Of a DNA stretch of 64,000 nt, positions 21,775 through 34,545 are shown piece by piece (the first letter of the stretch is position 1; every line of letters begins with the position of its first letter). The notes under the pieces were generated by a model that was given only the letters and a program-made list of their open reading frames with translations, had not been told where the DNA came from and did not search any database. Position numbers and translations under genes: made by a program. Origin of the DNA: Multifurca ochricompacta (Eukaryota > Basidiomycota > Agaricomycetes > Russulales > Russulaceae); NCBI GenBank assembly GCA_022496185.1, contig WTXG01000130.1, forward strand, positions 1 to 64,000, in the 5' to 3' direction.

Positions 21775-23061
21775 TTACTTCTGTGTCTGTGCCAGAACAC
21801 TGAAAAGTGCATCCACATGAACCCCTCCGAACTTGTTATCATCGTTGCTCTCGCATCGCATGATGAATGGGCCTACAGACACATCTGGCGCATCTGGTCG
21901 CTCAATATCCTCAGGGGCCAAGTCCAGGTACGGATATCTGTCCCGTCAATTAAGACTTGTCAACATCAAAAGGGGGGGAGGAGACAGAGACGAACCGATG
22001 GTCTCTCAGAAAGCCACGGTGCGGGCCACTGCTCATGACATCGGCGAACGATCCACCAGGTACTCGATAATCGTCAAGCAAAGTCTGGTAATGAGAGAGG
22101 ACGGTGCGCATGTTGGTCAAGCTACGCGGTAGTCTGTACGGGACCCGAGACCCGAAGCGCCAGTCAGTCAGTCAATCCGGATAGAAGGTCACATGGACGT
22201 ATGGGGATTATCGGAGAAGTGTACGTACAGGTCGCCGAGTAGCCGGTTGACGTCGAGTAACGTGCATCCATCCGGATTGCGCACGCTAGCAATGATGCAC
22301 TCGGAATTCGGGTGTAAAAGTGTGATGGCGCGAACGGGAGGGGACGTCGCGAAAGCGCATGCGGCACTCGCATGCCCGGAGAGCGGTGCATACAGCTTCC
22401 GTCTGCAATCCGGATGTGTGGGGAGAAGCGTATGCAGCACAGCCGCGGGGTCGAGCTCTGCGCCGGCTGAGAAATGGAGATAATAGAACAGCGGGTGGAA
22501 CGCGAGCGCGGCAGCGCGCTGCATGTCATCTGAATGAATGTGGTTAGCAAGCAAAACCAGCATGATACATTGAATACAAGATTAGCGCCACTTGTCTGAA
22601 AGAAGCAACGAGTGATGAAGTAGTAGCTCGGGGAAAAAGAAAAATAATAACAATAATAATAACAAAAATAGACGGAACACACCTGGCCAACAGCTAGCAT
22701 TCCGGCAGCTGCGGATCTCACACACACGTTTATGCGCAGAAACGAGATGGGCTATCTGTTTCCAGGTGAGGATATCTGGGGGAGGTGTGTCGTGTGGAGG
22801 AGATCCCGGAAGCGTTTGGGTGTATTCTCGTCTCATGGGTCTGCCGTAGCCGGCTATGACGCAGGCTCGCTTCCAAAACGAATCATCGGACTCGGGTGTG
22901 GAAAATGAGTATATGTTGCGCAGTCTGCGACAGGTTTGTGAGAGGGAGAGATGAGTGAGAAGGCTGAGCCCTGGATCGATGGACGTGAACGGAGAGACGG
23001 ATATGACATCGCGGATGGTGAGGAGGACGTCGACAGGTAGAGAGAGTAAGGTTGGAGACAT
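21775..23061 (-). CDS. F-box-like protein
   Basis: Four exons splice in frame on the minus strand: 23061-22683, 22529-22229, 22133-21996 and 21937-21775, giving 326 aa; introns are GT-AG. The N-terminus (LLSLPVDVLLTIRDVI, then LTHLSLSQTCRRLRNIY, residues about 5-50) has the pattern of an F-box, which docks substrate receptors on Skp1 in SCF ubiquitin ligases. The remainder (SFWKRACVIAGYG near residue 60, then HPLFYYLHFS) has no repeat type I can name. It ends with a degraded-looking polar tail. The splice choice skips an alternative acceptor in intron 1 that would cause a stop after a few codons. Substrate unknown. Confidence 0.7.
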
Positions 23062-23815
23062 CTTGTTTGTTGATGCGACGAGGAAAGAAGCCGAAATGGA
23101 TGATGGGAAAGCGGAGGGGACAAAAAAAAGTATTAAAACCGGAACGATGGAGGGCCATAATATATATATGATTGCGGCAAAGATGAGCGTTACGAGGGGG
23201 TGTGAGGTGAAGGGGGAAAGGAAGCACTAAGGGGGTAAGGGGACAAGATCAGATCTCTGAATTCAGAAAATGTGTGACACGCATAAGGGTGTTGAATCCT
23301 CGAGGCGCTCATGTCGTTTTGATTTGATTACGGAGGTGAGCGAGGGGGGAAGGGGAAGGGCTGGGCGATTGGATTGGAAGGAGATGATGACTTGTGATTG
23401 GGCACGGGCTTGGTTGTCACACTGATTATTATTCTCATGAATAAATCTCGAAAAATTAAGATTTTTTGACCCCCCCCCCCCCACCCCCACCACCCCACCT
23501 CCCCCAACATGACAGCTTTAATTCCGGCTATAATAATAAATGAGCACGGGTCCTCGGGGGAGAGAGTAAGAGTAAGAGTAAGAGCAAGAGTGTAAGAGGT
23601 AAACCAAAATAAAAATAATAATAAAATAAATTCAATTGGATGGATGGATTTGTGACCGAGAGACGACTCGGTTCGAACCTGCCTTTTCTGGAATTCCGTT
23701 GCTCCGGGCCCGGAAGAGGCCGGCGGCGCGGCGGTTTATGATTCACCTGTCACAAAGAAATCTGAGTCTTTGAGAGAGGTACTTTTAGAGCCCCCTCCCC
23801 CCCCTTTCCCCTCCC

Positions 23816-24276
23816 ATGTTCTCTTCTTTACCGTCCTTCGCGGCCGCACTCAGTCAACCGTTCAAGCGTTCTCAGCTTGGCCTTTTCCATGGAAAGACAA
23901 AACAGTACGGAAACAACGTCCCTTTCTCGAAGAAAAAGACACGTCGGACGTGGCTCCCCAACATTCAAACCAAACGTCTATTCTCTGATGCCCTTGGCGA
24001 GAAGGTCCGCGTGAAGCTCTCCATGCGTGCTCTCAAAACTATTCGCAAGGTACGCCAAGCGTTGTATTTCTCCCTTTTTTTTTATTTTCTTCTTTCTTTC
24101 TTTCTTCCAAAACAACAGTTATTCACGTCTCATGGTTTTTGTAGTATGGCAGCATCGATCAGTATGTGCTCAACACAAAGTCAGACTTGTTGGGTTGGGA
24201 GGGTATGCGTCTACGTGTCGCGGTTAGAGAAGCGCAGGAACGAAAAGTGTTAGAGGTATCCTCCTCTCCATCTTAA
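23816..24276 (+). CDS. Mitochondrial large-subunit ribosomal protein bL28m
   Basis: Two exons (23816-24049 and 24145-24276, intron GTACGC...TGTAG) encode 121 aa. The core KRSQLGLFHGKTKQYGNN followed by KTRRTWLPNIQTKRLFS is the bL28 signature; in bacteria this protein helps to assemble the large subunit near the E site. The C-terminal part (YGSIDQYVLNTKSDLLGWEG) matches the fungal mitochondrial version. The basic and Ser/Ala-rich first 16 residues can act as the mitochondrial presequence. The length is short for the fungal family, and GTATCC after GAG (24253) could be a further donor, so the last few residues before TAA at 24274 are less certain. Confidence 0.88.
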
Positions 24277-27200
24277 GCACACACGCATGGTACGTCTCAA
24301 ACTCGTCTGATCGTGCCTTCCCCCTCTCCCTGTCGTCGCAGTCTCATTTCCGCTTCAGACCCCCCTCTCTGTAAAAAAAAGTATAGTATTTCACATGCTG
24401 TTTTCTACAGTTTATTTTATTTTGTTTTGGCTCTTTGCTTTCACAACTCTTTTTTTTCACTCTTAAATGTTCGATTTGACAGACCCTGGATGATATATAT
24501 AGGCGGCCGAGATAGATCCTTTTTTGGTGTGGGCAAAATAGACACGTGGATAAGAAAATATTGCGCGGAGGTGCCACAGCGTCTCATCCAGCGCCATCAC
24601 CGCGGCGGCGCGAGGCAAGAAATTACCGGCTGAGGATCTATTGACCCCTGACCCCTCCCCTCCGAAGGCTTCTGGCTCCTTATCTCGACCAAGATGAATG
24701 TGAATGAACGTGAAAGACCGGCCGTTAATGGTCAGATTAGGGAAAGGCTTAGGGATCCGGGCACGGGCAGAGCACATACAGTCCAGGTGCCATCCCATGC
24801 CGTAAGTTGTTCCGTGCGTTTACAAATCATTGTTCCAATCCTGGTCATTGTCCGACTTCAATTGGTTGGTTTTCCATCAATTGACCGTTGCGCTCATCCG
24901 CAAAGGGGGTCGTCCTGGTCCTGGCTAACTGTAACTGTCTTTCCCTTTGGAGAGTCACTTCCCATTTCATTTCTGGAAACAGGATAGTGGCATGTCGATA
25001 TCAGCGAGAGATATACCCAAAATATTGACCCCGAGCTTCCCCACCTAGAAGGCATACAGCTCACGAGACGACAAAAATAAAGGAAGGCACATCGAGCGAC
25101 ATGATCGGTAGATGCCGCGCCTTTAATCTCTCTTCACTTTGTGTGTGTGTTTGTGTGTTTTTTTTGATGGTAATTGTACGTACGTACGAATGTCAGAGAG
25201 AAGCAGAATTTGAAAAAAGGGTGTTAGGATCCGACCGCGGTGGGGGCGGGGGTGGGGAGAAGGCTTCCGAACGAAATTTACAATAGCCAGTAAGCGCGAG
25301 AAGAATTTATTTACATACATTCAGAATGCCATCTCTCTCTTTTTTCCTCATCAATAACTTTACTACCCCGCTTCCGCGTGCGTGGTTCTGCTTTTCAAAT
25401 TTTACGCGAACGGGAATACTACTTACGGGTTGTGGGGAAGGCGGGGAAGGGGGGAAAAAAATTGGTCTGCTCGGTTGTGTCGTTCATCTATTAAACAGAC
25501 GCGCCTACCTACATAAAATCCCATTCATTTTTATTCATTGACCGATTGAAGGACCCTTAGACCTTCCACTTCCTTTCGTTGCAACGTTGAATTTGTTTTT
25601 CGAGATTAATTCTCTTTTTTTTTTTTCTTTTTTTTTTCTGTCGTTGGACGTGCTAACACGTACAAGTGTTACTAGTTATATTACTGTGGGTGCGCGAGGA
25701 AGCTCTCTTGAAATTGTTTGGTTTTGGCAATTAACCTTAAAGCATTTGATGGCCGTTAGCCTCTTCCCCCCACCTCAATGTATTGCTTGCGAAAAAGCTT
25801 TGATGATGATTCTCCTTCTCCTTCTCCTTCGCCCCCACAATATTCTTATATCAGAAGTGTGGAGAGTGTTCTCCTCACTTAACGCCCGATTCTATGTTCT
25901 CTTTTTTTTTGTGTGGGTGTTTCGGGGAGGGGCAAGGGGGAGGGGGTTCGGCTTCTTATTATTTGATTGTGTCAGGTGTCAGGTGCCGAGAGTCATGTGC
26001 CCGGTGGCAGCTTCCGGCGCCGGCGGATTAGCATTAGCACTTTTTCTGCCCCCGTATTCCATGCCTGTGAGTGTGCGTGTGTCAAGTCTCTTTTTTTGTT
26101 TTGGACTGGGTTGGGTTAGGGGGGAGGGGGTAACTCAGATCATCTACATGCACATCAGACTAGTAAATCACGACTAGTTGCTGCTGGCCCCATACGCATA
26201 TGGAACATTCATTTTCCTTCCCTGAGGGAACCGAAGTATAACAAAGCCGAGTTGTGCACGGGCACGATGCACGATGGATGATCCGGCCATCTCTCACTTG
26301 CTCGGTTTCACGCCTGCTCATCGTTAATCAATTTCTTGCCTCTGGAAAAACCATTCCTTTCAGCGAGTTTTAGAGCCCCATAACCATATCCGTCCGGTAA
26401 CTACTGTTTGTCAGTAGTCGTTCCCCCACCTTCCCACCGCTAAACCACGTCGCCAACCCCTGACCCTTCATCCCCCCCAGGTTTGTAGAGAATGAAGCCA
26501 CCGTTCTTTAAATTCGGGGCACAAGAAGGGAAAATAGATCGACGGTTCAGGGCTGGTGTGTGATGCCGATGCATCCCCATACAGTTGTGGATCCCGTTCG
26601 GGTCGTATACGCGCCGCGCCACGCCACCCCCACCTCCATCTCCACCTCCACCCCCGACCCCCTCTTTTTCTTTTTCCCGTCTTCTTCTCCGGTCGATCAC
26701 ATACCTTTTTTCCGCTAAAGTGCAGCTCATTCCAAAGGGTCTATGAACACGCCATTCGTCACCTGTTTACAAATAACTTTTTGTGGTCCGGTCGTCCAAG
26801 GTTATAATGATCATGTCCGCACAAGCACAAGAGCAGCAATAAAATAGAAATAAAATAAATGATCATGACTTTCTTACTGAGTGTGACGAGTCTGACTACC
26901 TTACGCGCGCCTGGGACGGTGTATATGTGTGTAGAAATCGCATTGATTACCCTCCCAGGGTCGACAGTGCTATAATTAGGTTTTGTACCAAAGACGTCGT
27001 CCTTTCTTTTCTATTTCCGACGGATCACGGCGCCGGTGCCCCCCTGGTAAGCACATATCTGACACGTGTCGCCCGTCGGCTGCCGTCCCCACTTTTAATT
27101 TTACATCTTCCTTTCCCCACCCAGAGGGTGGGGGTCCTGGTTCGCTGGGTCTTCCATGTACACTCTCCATGGCTTTTCCCTTTGGGTTTTCCACCACTAC

Positions 27201-28292
27201 CTCCAGGGCGTTTGTCCCTTCTTACAATAGCTACTATGTACCTGTAGTAGCCGCGCGATTTGTCTGTTTGGCTGAAGCGCGTAATAAAATTGAGTTCAAA
27301 AAAAAAAAAGTCGCCCGTCGGCTGTTGCTGGCGAGGATGGATCAATTTATGTCGATGTCGATGGTTCCAAAGTTGAGGTTGATTCTTCTTGCTCACATGA
27401 ATAAGGTCGGATTCGGTTCCGATAGTTGTGTTCAAGAAGAAACCTGATGATTGCAAGAGTTTCTTTGAGTAAAAACATGATGAAAGAAAAATAATAAAAA
27501 AACCGAACAGACAGGGCAAGTCATTCAAGTTGTTATGGGGTGCCACGTGATGGTGGATACGGATGGAAGATGCATATTCAAACGTTTCAAAGTTGATATC
27601 GTACAGCAGCCAGCTATCACCTGTGGCGCCATAACAATGACTGAGACAATGAAAGCCAAAAGAAGAAGGCCTTCATGAAGGCCAGCAGCTCGAAAGAACC
27701 ATCTTTCATTGTTTGGGAAGCTGACCAAATACGAAGCGCGACGGACGTTGAAGAGAATCAAGCTACCATGAAAAAGTCAACAGGATGCAAAAAAATCAAG
27801 TATATGTGGTGCACGAGTTCTCATCCAGCGTAGGTAGGTAGAGACACGGAGGCTCATCCGCGGAGGGCTAGCGATGGTTTCTCACTGAGATGAGAACCGA
27901 CCAGCTGGCAGCTGGAAAATGTCTGTGCAATACGAGCACCAGACTTGACAACTTGACGCTGCTGTGAATGTCACCAGTCACGAGTGAAAATAAAAAGGCC
28001 AATTGCGTCGCTTCATTGAGATGGCCTAGGAAAGGACTTTATGTGTATAGGTGACTACTAAAAAGGAAATATATTCATGGGAAAGGATGACCGCATGACT
28101 TTCCCTCGACCCCTCAGTCCAACGTGCAAAAGCCACAACCATCTTTCTTTTCTTCTTCTTAGACATGTTTATCGTCCTCATTCGCCTTCTCATCAGCAAC
28201 ACCTGCAGTCCATTGGGCCTCACATTCTCGATAAGGACAACTGGGAATGAAAGTGTTTTGCAAAGGTCAATACGGGCCTCGAGGCCGTAGCT
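24277..28292. other. Long intergenic stretch without a recognised gene
   Basis: About 4 kb in which every frame is short, T/C-rich or A-rich and without family motifs. The tract 25614-25637 is nearly pure T. Part of it probably holds regulatory sequence or older transposon remains, but I see nothing diagnostic. The last 500 bp approach the decayed CHAT fragment. Confidence 0.5.
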
Positions 28293-28800
28293 GTGCTGTT
28301 CTATTCTGCTTTTTTTAGAATGAAGTTTGAACCCATGTTCGGTCACACACTCATGAAACCAAGGAACTTGTTTGAAGAGCGGGATGTTCTACTGTCTCAA
28401 ATCCAGGGATTGCCGAAGACACTCTCCGTCCATTGCTTTACGTGGACTGGTCATCATTATCAATCATTACCAGTGGCGTTCCAATATCCTTCATCCTTTT
28501 CCACAATGGACCACTATTTCTTATCCCGACAGCTGATAACATTTACAATCGTGCAAATGAATTGGGGGGTTGTCCGTTGGGTGCGCAAAAGAAACACCTG
28601 CTCGAATCAAAGCGATGCCAACACATTCTAGGTTCTGTACTCAAGGACCCATGTGAACTTATCGGCCAACTGGTTGTCTACAAGTTCCAGGAGCTCAACA
28701 TCCCAAAATAATCCCGAGTTTGGTTTTGCCCAACATCAGTATTCTGTGCTCATCCCTTTCATGCCGTAGGCGGATCCGAACGGTATTTCTTGGATGTGTA
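28293..28800 (+). pseudogene. Decayed fragment of a CHAT-protein gene
   Basis: The plus strand contains, across two shifted frames, segments parallel to the linker and early CHAT region of the intact neighbours: FEERDVLLSQIQGLP (28365-28415), ITSGVPISFI with NGPLFLIPTADNIYNRANEL (28460-28565), LGSVLKDPCELIGQLVV (28630-28680) and, after a stop, VWFCPTSVFCAHPFHAVG (28718-28770). Order and spacing match residues of the intact copies from about 690 to 830. The catalytic His and Cys regions are missing. It is an older relic than the copies to its right. Confidence 0.8.
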
Positions 28801-28964
28801 TATTTAGTCAACAAGAATTGGTTGATGATGCACGACAGCCCCATCCTTCGACACTACCCTGAGTGGTATCACGATTGATGATACAAGGGCGACTGGTTGA
28901 ACGAGCGAGAGGAGCGAGAAGGCAAGATGAGCCAGAACGGGCGGAGACTTAAGGAGAATGTGGC

Positions 28965-29936
28965 CCCATGGCCTCTTCTATCCCTTCCTTCCCAGTTGTC
29001 AATTTACTAGCGGGGTCGCTACCTCGTTTTCCAATTTCCAGGGCCATTGGATCATCAGGACGCCTTGAACCTTATACACAAATATGTTCTATTTCGAGTA
29101 TTGTGCACAGTAAACCGTATAGCTACAGTACAGGCTACTTACACATATAAGGACTATCTTTTGGCCCTTACCTTGACTTGACACGCATCATTGTGCATCA
29201 CTACCTCTTCTTTTGTCAATATGTCCTGCTGCCCGCTACCTCTCCCGCTGTAAGGATGACTCGGGCATTAGGCATGAAACCTTCGCCTCCTCTCTTTCAT
29301 TACGAGCATTTAGATTGTGAGCTTTCCAGGGCCGCCTGCCCATCCATTACCTCTCTGTTGTCACATCTTCGTCTTTATTGCCAGGTTTTCACCTCTCAGT
29401 CTCTATTGCCTCTTCATCTCACTTGTCTTTTTTTAAATCCAATTTCACTCTCTATGGCTTGCTTCTTACTATACCACTCTGGACTCTCAACAAAAATATA
29501 AAGGTATCTACAATGCTTGTAGTAGAGCCAGTGAACCAGCAATCTTTATCTTTGTGCGCTAAATAACTTCACAATGATGACAAGCGCAAGGTTAAATGGA
29601 ACCAGCAAGCAGCGTATTCGCAAGTACAAGCACGGCACACCCTGCCTCTCTCCTTTTGGGGACACACTTTGCCTCGCACTCACTGCGGATTGGATCCGTT
29701 CTGCGAGTACACAGCACAGACGATCACAAGATCCACCACCAAAGCTCAACGGTACCGGGTTGACGGGCCGGGGAACGGCCGCCCTGTATTGCTCATTTTG
29801 TCCTCATGTAGTCCTCATGTATTATAGGTGTGGTCATCGCCGTTCTCCAGCACCCGCAACCATTCTCGCCAATTACTCTCCCAATTCATTGCCGGAGGAC
29901 TCCCAGTCACTGTGATTCTTGTACATTGAATAAAGC
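28965..29936 (+). promoter_or_regulatory. Promoter and 5' leader of CHAT copy 1
   Basis: A TATA-like AATATAAAGG near 29494 precedes ACAATGCTTGTAGTAGA (29513-29526), a motif conserved in the orphan promoter at 33709 and, complemented, near 38400. The leader is about 400 nt and contains an upstream ATG at 29574 opening a 113-codon frame that ends at 29915, before the main start at 29937. Whether this upstream frame is translated or removed by a leader intron cannot be told. Confidence 0.55.
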
Positions 29937-32900
29937 ATGGCCCAGGAATGTAAGTGCACAACTCAGTCACCTCTTTCCCGACCATATGCCCTTCTATCAT
30001 CAGTAATTGATTTTTTTCTTATTCGCAGCCTCCATTATGGAACTCGACCAAATCATCACTTATCTTCAGGGTGCTCTCTCAAGGATCCCTCGGTCTCATC
30101 CCGCTTACACTGCCCACATCTACCTTCTGGCTAAGTCACGATCCAATCGCTATCAGCTATCAGAACAGAAAGAAGATCTTGACAAATCTATTCTTCATTA
30201 CACTGAATCGATCTTTCTTCCACCTTCCTGGGGATTCTACCTAAACGTGGTTCAAGTCTTCTTTCAACTTGTACTTTCCCTTTTTCGTCGTTCCAAGAAG
30301 TTCAAGCAACCTGAAGATGCCAAGTCTGTGGTTGAATACCTTCGTTATCTCCGAGGACTACCCCTTGATACCTATGAGGTCCCACACGAAGTCGTCACAA
30401 AATCGCTTGTTGAGGCGTTGGGTATTCAAGTTGAGCTGGAAGCGGGTGAGACGCGGGATATTGAAGAGATGGTGATCCTCTGCCAAGAACTTCTCACCTG
30501 TCACATTTCAGCAAACCATACAACTCACGCCATCGACGCCTTGGTCTCCGCCATTTTATGCGAACTTAGACAAGAGAAGCAAGTACAGCCGTTAGATGGA
30601 ATCATTAAATGCCTTCGGGACGCGCTGAAGATCTGCCCACCAGGCTTGCACCCAGTCCCTCTCGGACTGGCCGTTACCCTCATAATTCGATACAGAACAA
30701 ATTTTTCAAATGGCGATTACGATGAGGCAATGACCCTCCTAGAAAGTGTCATTGCCTCAAGGCCTCAATTTCAGATTGAGGCTTCGGTATATGCCGCGAC
30801 TCTTGCATGCTTGAGGGTTAGCTTCTATCCAAACCCAGAATATTTAGAGGAGGCGATTTCCCGTTTTCGTACCTTACTCGGCTCTTCTTCCCTTGACAAC
30901 AACTTTCGATATGGAGTTACCCTTAACATGGCATCCCTCGCTAAGATGCGCTTCGAGAACTTCGGTCTCACAGAAGCTCTTCAAGAAGCGCGTTATTGTA
31001 CTTCTGAAATGGCCAACCTTGCACCATCTTTAGCTCTGGGCATATTCGATAAAGTAGATGCTTTTCGAGCGGCGTATCCGATGACGGTGGTAGAGGAGAA
31101 AATTCGAAATCTTCGCGAACTAATCTCCAAGACACCCCCGGGCAACTCCAATCACAACACACACATTGAGGATCTTGTGAATTGGCATAAAACCAAGTTC
31201 TCTCGTACCAGGGATATAAAGGACCTTGAAGAGCTGATCAAGTACCGCCGGGTACTACTCGCGTCAACTGACACGAGTCATCCATTTAGACCCCACCACG
31301 CATTCTCTTTGGGTTCTGACCTCCACATGGCGTTTGAGTGTTCGAATATAATGGAGTACCTTGACGAGTCTATCACCGTGCGTCGTGGTATTCTCGAAAT
31401 GAAAAGCGCCCGGCCATTCCACTTCATTCTGATCCGAAAACTTTGTTTGTCCTTATGTAAACGCTTCAGCTTACTTGGTCGAAGACAGGATTTATGTGAA
31501 ATCGTTGAGGTAATTCTTCTTGGTGTCAATGACAGATTCGTGAAGGTATCAGACCGATTTGCCTTGTCATGTTTCTGGGCATCCATTGCGCGATCGGTCA
31601 GGCACCCGTCCATCTCTGCTGCATACCAGAAGGCCATGTCATTAATGCAGAGTTCATTGGTCTCCGCGCCGACCCTGCAAGTACAGCATGCTCGACTGGT
31701 CGCAATGCGAGGGCTCTGCGAAAATATACCGCTGGACTATGCGTCTTACCAGATCGACATGGGTCAATTCACTCAGGCTATTGAGACTCTAGAACGAGGG
31801 AGGGCCTTACTATGGTCTGAAATGCGTGGTCTTCGCAATTCAATGGATCAACTTTCTCGATTCAATTCACCTTTAGCGATGAAACTTGCAGCAATTAATC
31901 AGGATCTCGAGTCACTCACCATGTCTGTCACGCCGAGTGGGACTATAGAGATCAGCAATGGTGGATCACAGGTTGATGATGGGATGGACCCATTTGGTCG
32001 TCTGGTTGTGAAGCAACAGAAGCTTCTGAAGGAGAGAGATGTGCTCATATCGCAGATCCAAGAATTACCAGGGTTTGGAGACTTTCTGAAGACGCTGTCA
32101 TTCGAAAACATTTGTGTTGCTGCTTCACAAGGGCCCGTCGTCATTATCAACCATAGCGAGTGGCGTTCCGATATCCTCATTCTTGTTCACGGCTCTCCCC
32201 CTTCCCTTATCCCTACAACTAACCATTTCTATCGTCTTGCAAATAAATTAAAAGTTCGCCTAGTGGTCGCACGAAGGGATGGTCTCGACTCAGACAAATA
32301 CAAACGCGCTTTACGTTCTGTACTCGAGGGCCTTTACAAACTCGTCGGCAGACCAGTCATCGACAGGCTACGCGCTTTGGGGGTACCAGAACAATCACGA
32401 ATTTGGTGGTGTCCGACATCCGTTTTCTGCTCTCTTCCGCTTCATGCGATGGGCCCAATCCCATCTAATGACGGTGTCAAACGATACTTTTCAGATCTGT
32501 ATATCCCTTCATATACACCGACACTCTCTGCACTGATCGAGTCTCGCAAAGCCAGTCCAAAAACGTCGTACCAACCTTCGTTACTCCTTGTGGCTAACCC
32601 AGATGAGTCCTTACCAGGCGCTATTGAAGAGATGGCAGTCATACAGAATTTCAATTCGCGGGTGCCGGTGTCGACCCTTAGTGGGAAGAACGCAACACCG
32701 GCTGATGTGGTGGAAGGACTGCGACATCACGGATTTGCACATTTTGTGTGTCATGGAACACTTGAGACTGGGAAACCATTCGATGCTTCATTCAAGTTGT
32801 TCGATGACGAGCGACTTACACTGCTGGACATTGTACAGTCTCGACTTCCCGCTGCTGAATTTGCGTTTCTTTCTGCATGTCACACTGCGGAATTGACAGA

Positions 32901-33171
32901 TGAAAGTATTGCGGACGAAGGACTTCACCTTACGGCGGCAGTTCAATACTGTGGATTTCGAAGTGTGGTCGGGACGATGTGGGAGATGGCGGATATAGAT
33001 AGACGTGAAATTGCAGAGAATTTCTACAAGTCGATGTTTTCTGGGAATGGACAAGGGATAGGTTATCACTTGAGGTCTGCGAGGGCGCTTCGTGATGCGA
33101 CGCGGAAGATGAGGAGAAAGGAAGGGATAACTCTGGAGCGGTGGGTGAACTTTGTCCATTATGGTGCGTGA
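29937..33171 (+). CDS. TPR-like/CHAT-domain protein, copy 1 (putative caspase-like cysteine protease)
   Basis: A 13-nt first exon (29937-29949, MAQE) is spliced by GTAAGT...CGCAG (29950-30028) to 30029-33171, giving 1051 aa. Residues 1 to about 600 are helical and TPR-like (LEEAISRFRTLL, AIDALVSAIL, FTQAIETLERGRALL). After a coiled linker (KQQKLLKERDVL) comes a CHAT domain with RIWWCPTSVFCSLPLHA, the catalytic pair His913 (FVCHG) and Cys955 (LSACHTAEL) and the closing VGTMWEMADID motif. CHAT proteases are separase/caspase relatives; in bacteria TPR-CHAT proteins act as immune proteases. No signal peptide or membrane segment, so cytosolic. Relative to copy 3 it lacks ten residues near position 250. 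A short 5' exon of this kind is unusual but conserved in copy 2. Cellular role is inferred. Confidence 0.88.
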
Positions 33172-33419
33172 TGGAGGAAAGCTTTCGCTCGCGGTTAATA
33201 TCTTAATACATTTGGTGGCTTCACCTATTCACATCCAATGTCAAGAAATTTGCATACATGTTTTTTTGTTCGATAGTATATCACTAAGTGAGGAGGTATA
33301 TGATTGGACATAGTATTTATTTTTTGGCATCACCCGTGAGATTTGTTTAAAAAATATCTAGTTTATATACTGTATCTAGAGTATCGCTTAAGGACGGTTG
33401 TACATCTTTCTTCTCTGAT

Positions 33420-33995
33420 CACCACTTTAAGGATGGCTCGGGCGTTGAGCATGAAACAGCCAGCTATCGCCTCTCCTGAATTTAGAGCACTTATGATCTA
33501 GTTTCGTATATCTTATCGTTTGCATTCCGGGCCGCATGCCCGTCCATTCCTTACACCACTCCGTCTTAATTGCCAGGTTTTCACCTCTCCATCTACATCA
33601 TCTCCGCCTTTATTGCCTGGCTTCACCTAACTTGTCCTCTTTCAATCCTAATTCACCCTCTTTCTGCTTCATAACTAGGTCTCTCTGCAAGTATATAAGG
33701 GTACATACAATGCTTGTAGTAGACCAGTCAGTGAGCCAATAGAAGCAGAAATCAATCGGCATTTCTCTCCCTTTCTCTATCTTTCTTTGTGTGCTAAAAA
33801 ACGTCTTGACGACATCGAGCACAAAGGTCAAACAGAACCAACAAGCAGTGATTTCCTTGAGTTCAAGCACGATACGTTTACATTCGATCTAGTTATCTCA
33901 AAAGGGCACACACACTTCCTCTCTTCTCTGTCTCTCTCACCATCCAGGGAATACTTTGCCTTGCACTCACCATGGATTAGCTCCGCACACCACCA
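33420..33995 (+). promoter_or_regulatory. Orphan CHAT promoter in the inverted-repeat spacer
   Basis: The sequence GGATGGCTCGGGCGTTGAGCATGAAAC onward parallels 29254-29690 upstream of copy 1, including the TATA-like TATATAAGG near 33693 and ACAATGCTTGTAGTAGA at 33709. Similarity ends near GCACTCACCATGGATTAGCTCCGCAC (about 33990) inside the leader. No coding sequence follows; the next 500 bp are transposon-like. Confidence 0.7.
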
Positions 33996-34079
33996 TCTGC
34001 TTGAGCTTGTCCCTTGGGTCGCTTGTACTGCTGGCTTTAGAGTAACTAGATACACACTATAAACTGTCCACAATCATGT

Positions 34080-34545
34080 TTTTTTACCCCCCACTGAACA
34101 AACCATCCCCATCCAACACCAGAGGTGGATGGCTGCCCTAGCTACTGTCACAAAACATAGAGATAGGGCCTCAATGATAAACGCAGCTGTAAAAAGGGTT
34201 TTAGCTATCTATTTAGATAGCGGATAAGTACACTCGAGACTCTAGACTAATATAGACTATTCTATAATCTAATTATCAAATTATTTTACTGAAAAAAGGC
34301 CCATGTGTATCTACAAGCTGCATAGGGCAGCAAACTACCTTGCATCATATATTGGTCTGACCTCCTTCCTATTAAGGAAGGCTGACAACAATTGGTCCAG
34401 GTCGGTTATCCAGAAATGTGCATCCTTGTATGAAATGAAATCAGAATAAAAAAATAATAATGTAAATAAAAAATACATTTAACCTTCTGATCATAAAACA
34501 AGAATTTTTGAGGGATCTTGAGTAGCCATAAATGAAAGCGTTGTG
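34080..34545. mobile_element. hAT-related fragment in the spacer
   Basis: The stretch CTTCTGATCATAAAACAAGA followed by GAGGGATCTTGAGTAGCC and ATAAATGAAAGCGTTGTGT (34483-34547) closely matches 10687-10748 beside the hAT transposase fragment. The left part is A/T-rich with a CTATCTATTTAGATAG palindrome near 34207. It shows that a transposon of the same family touched the CHAT locus. Confidence 0.5.

Larger units (their letters stand above)
28965..33370 (+). repeat. Left arm of a large inverted repeat carrying CHAT copy 1 and its promoter
   Basis: From CCATGGCCTCTTCT at about 28965 to the ATATCTAGTTTAT stretch at about 33367, this 4.4-kb region is paralleled in reverse complement at 34555-38893. 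Promoter, leader intron, coding region and about 200 bp of 3' sequence are all included. Arms have diverged by substitutions and small indels, so this is a duplication and not an assembly palindrome. Confidence 0.85.

Noticed and set aside
22537..22682. A second acceptor in intron 1 of the F-box-like gene
   Set aside because: Using it adds four codons and then a stop, losing the conserved downstream exons; direct splicing to 22529 keeps the whole frame.
23655..23690. GGTTCGAACC resembling a tRNA B box
   Set aside because: On neither strand do the bases around it form a T stem, and no acceptor-stem partner or A box is found at the right distance.
26976..27546. Overlapping long frames near 27 kb as a gene
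   Set aside because: Frames on both strands are simple-sequence or Pro/Arg-rich, with no family motif and no consistent splice pattern.
30007..30036. Start of CHAT copy 1 at 30007
   Set aside because: That position is not ATG and falls inside the leader intron; the spliced 13-nt exon gives an ATG start conserved in copy 2.
29937..33171. CHAT inverted repeat as an assembly palindrome
   Set aside because: The arms differ by many substitutions, a ten-codon indel and a frameshift, so they are true diverged copies.
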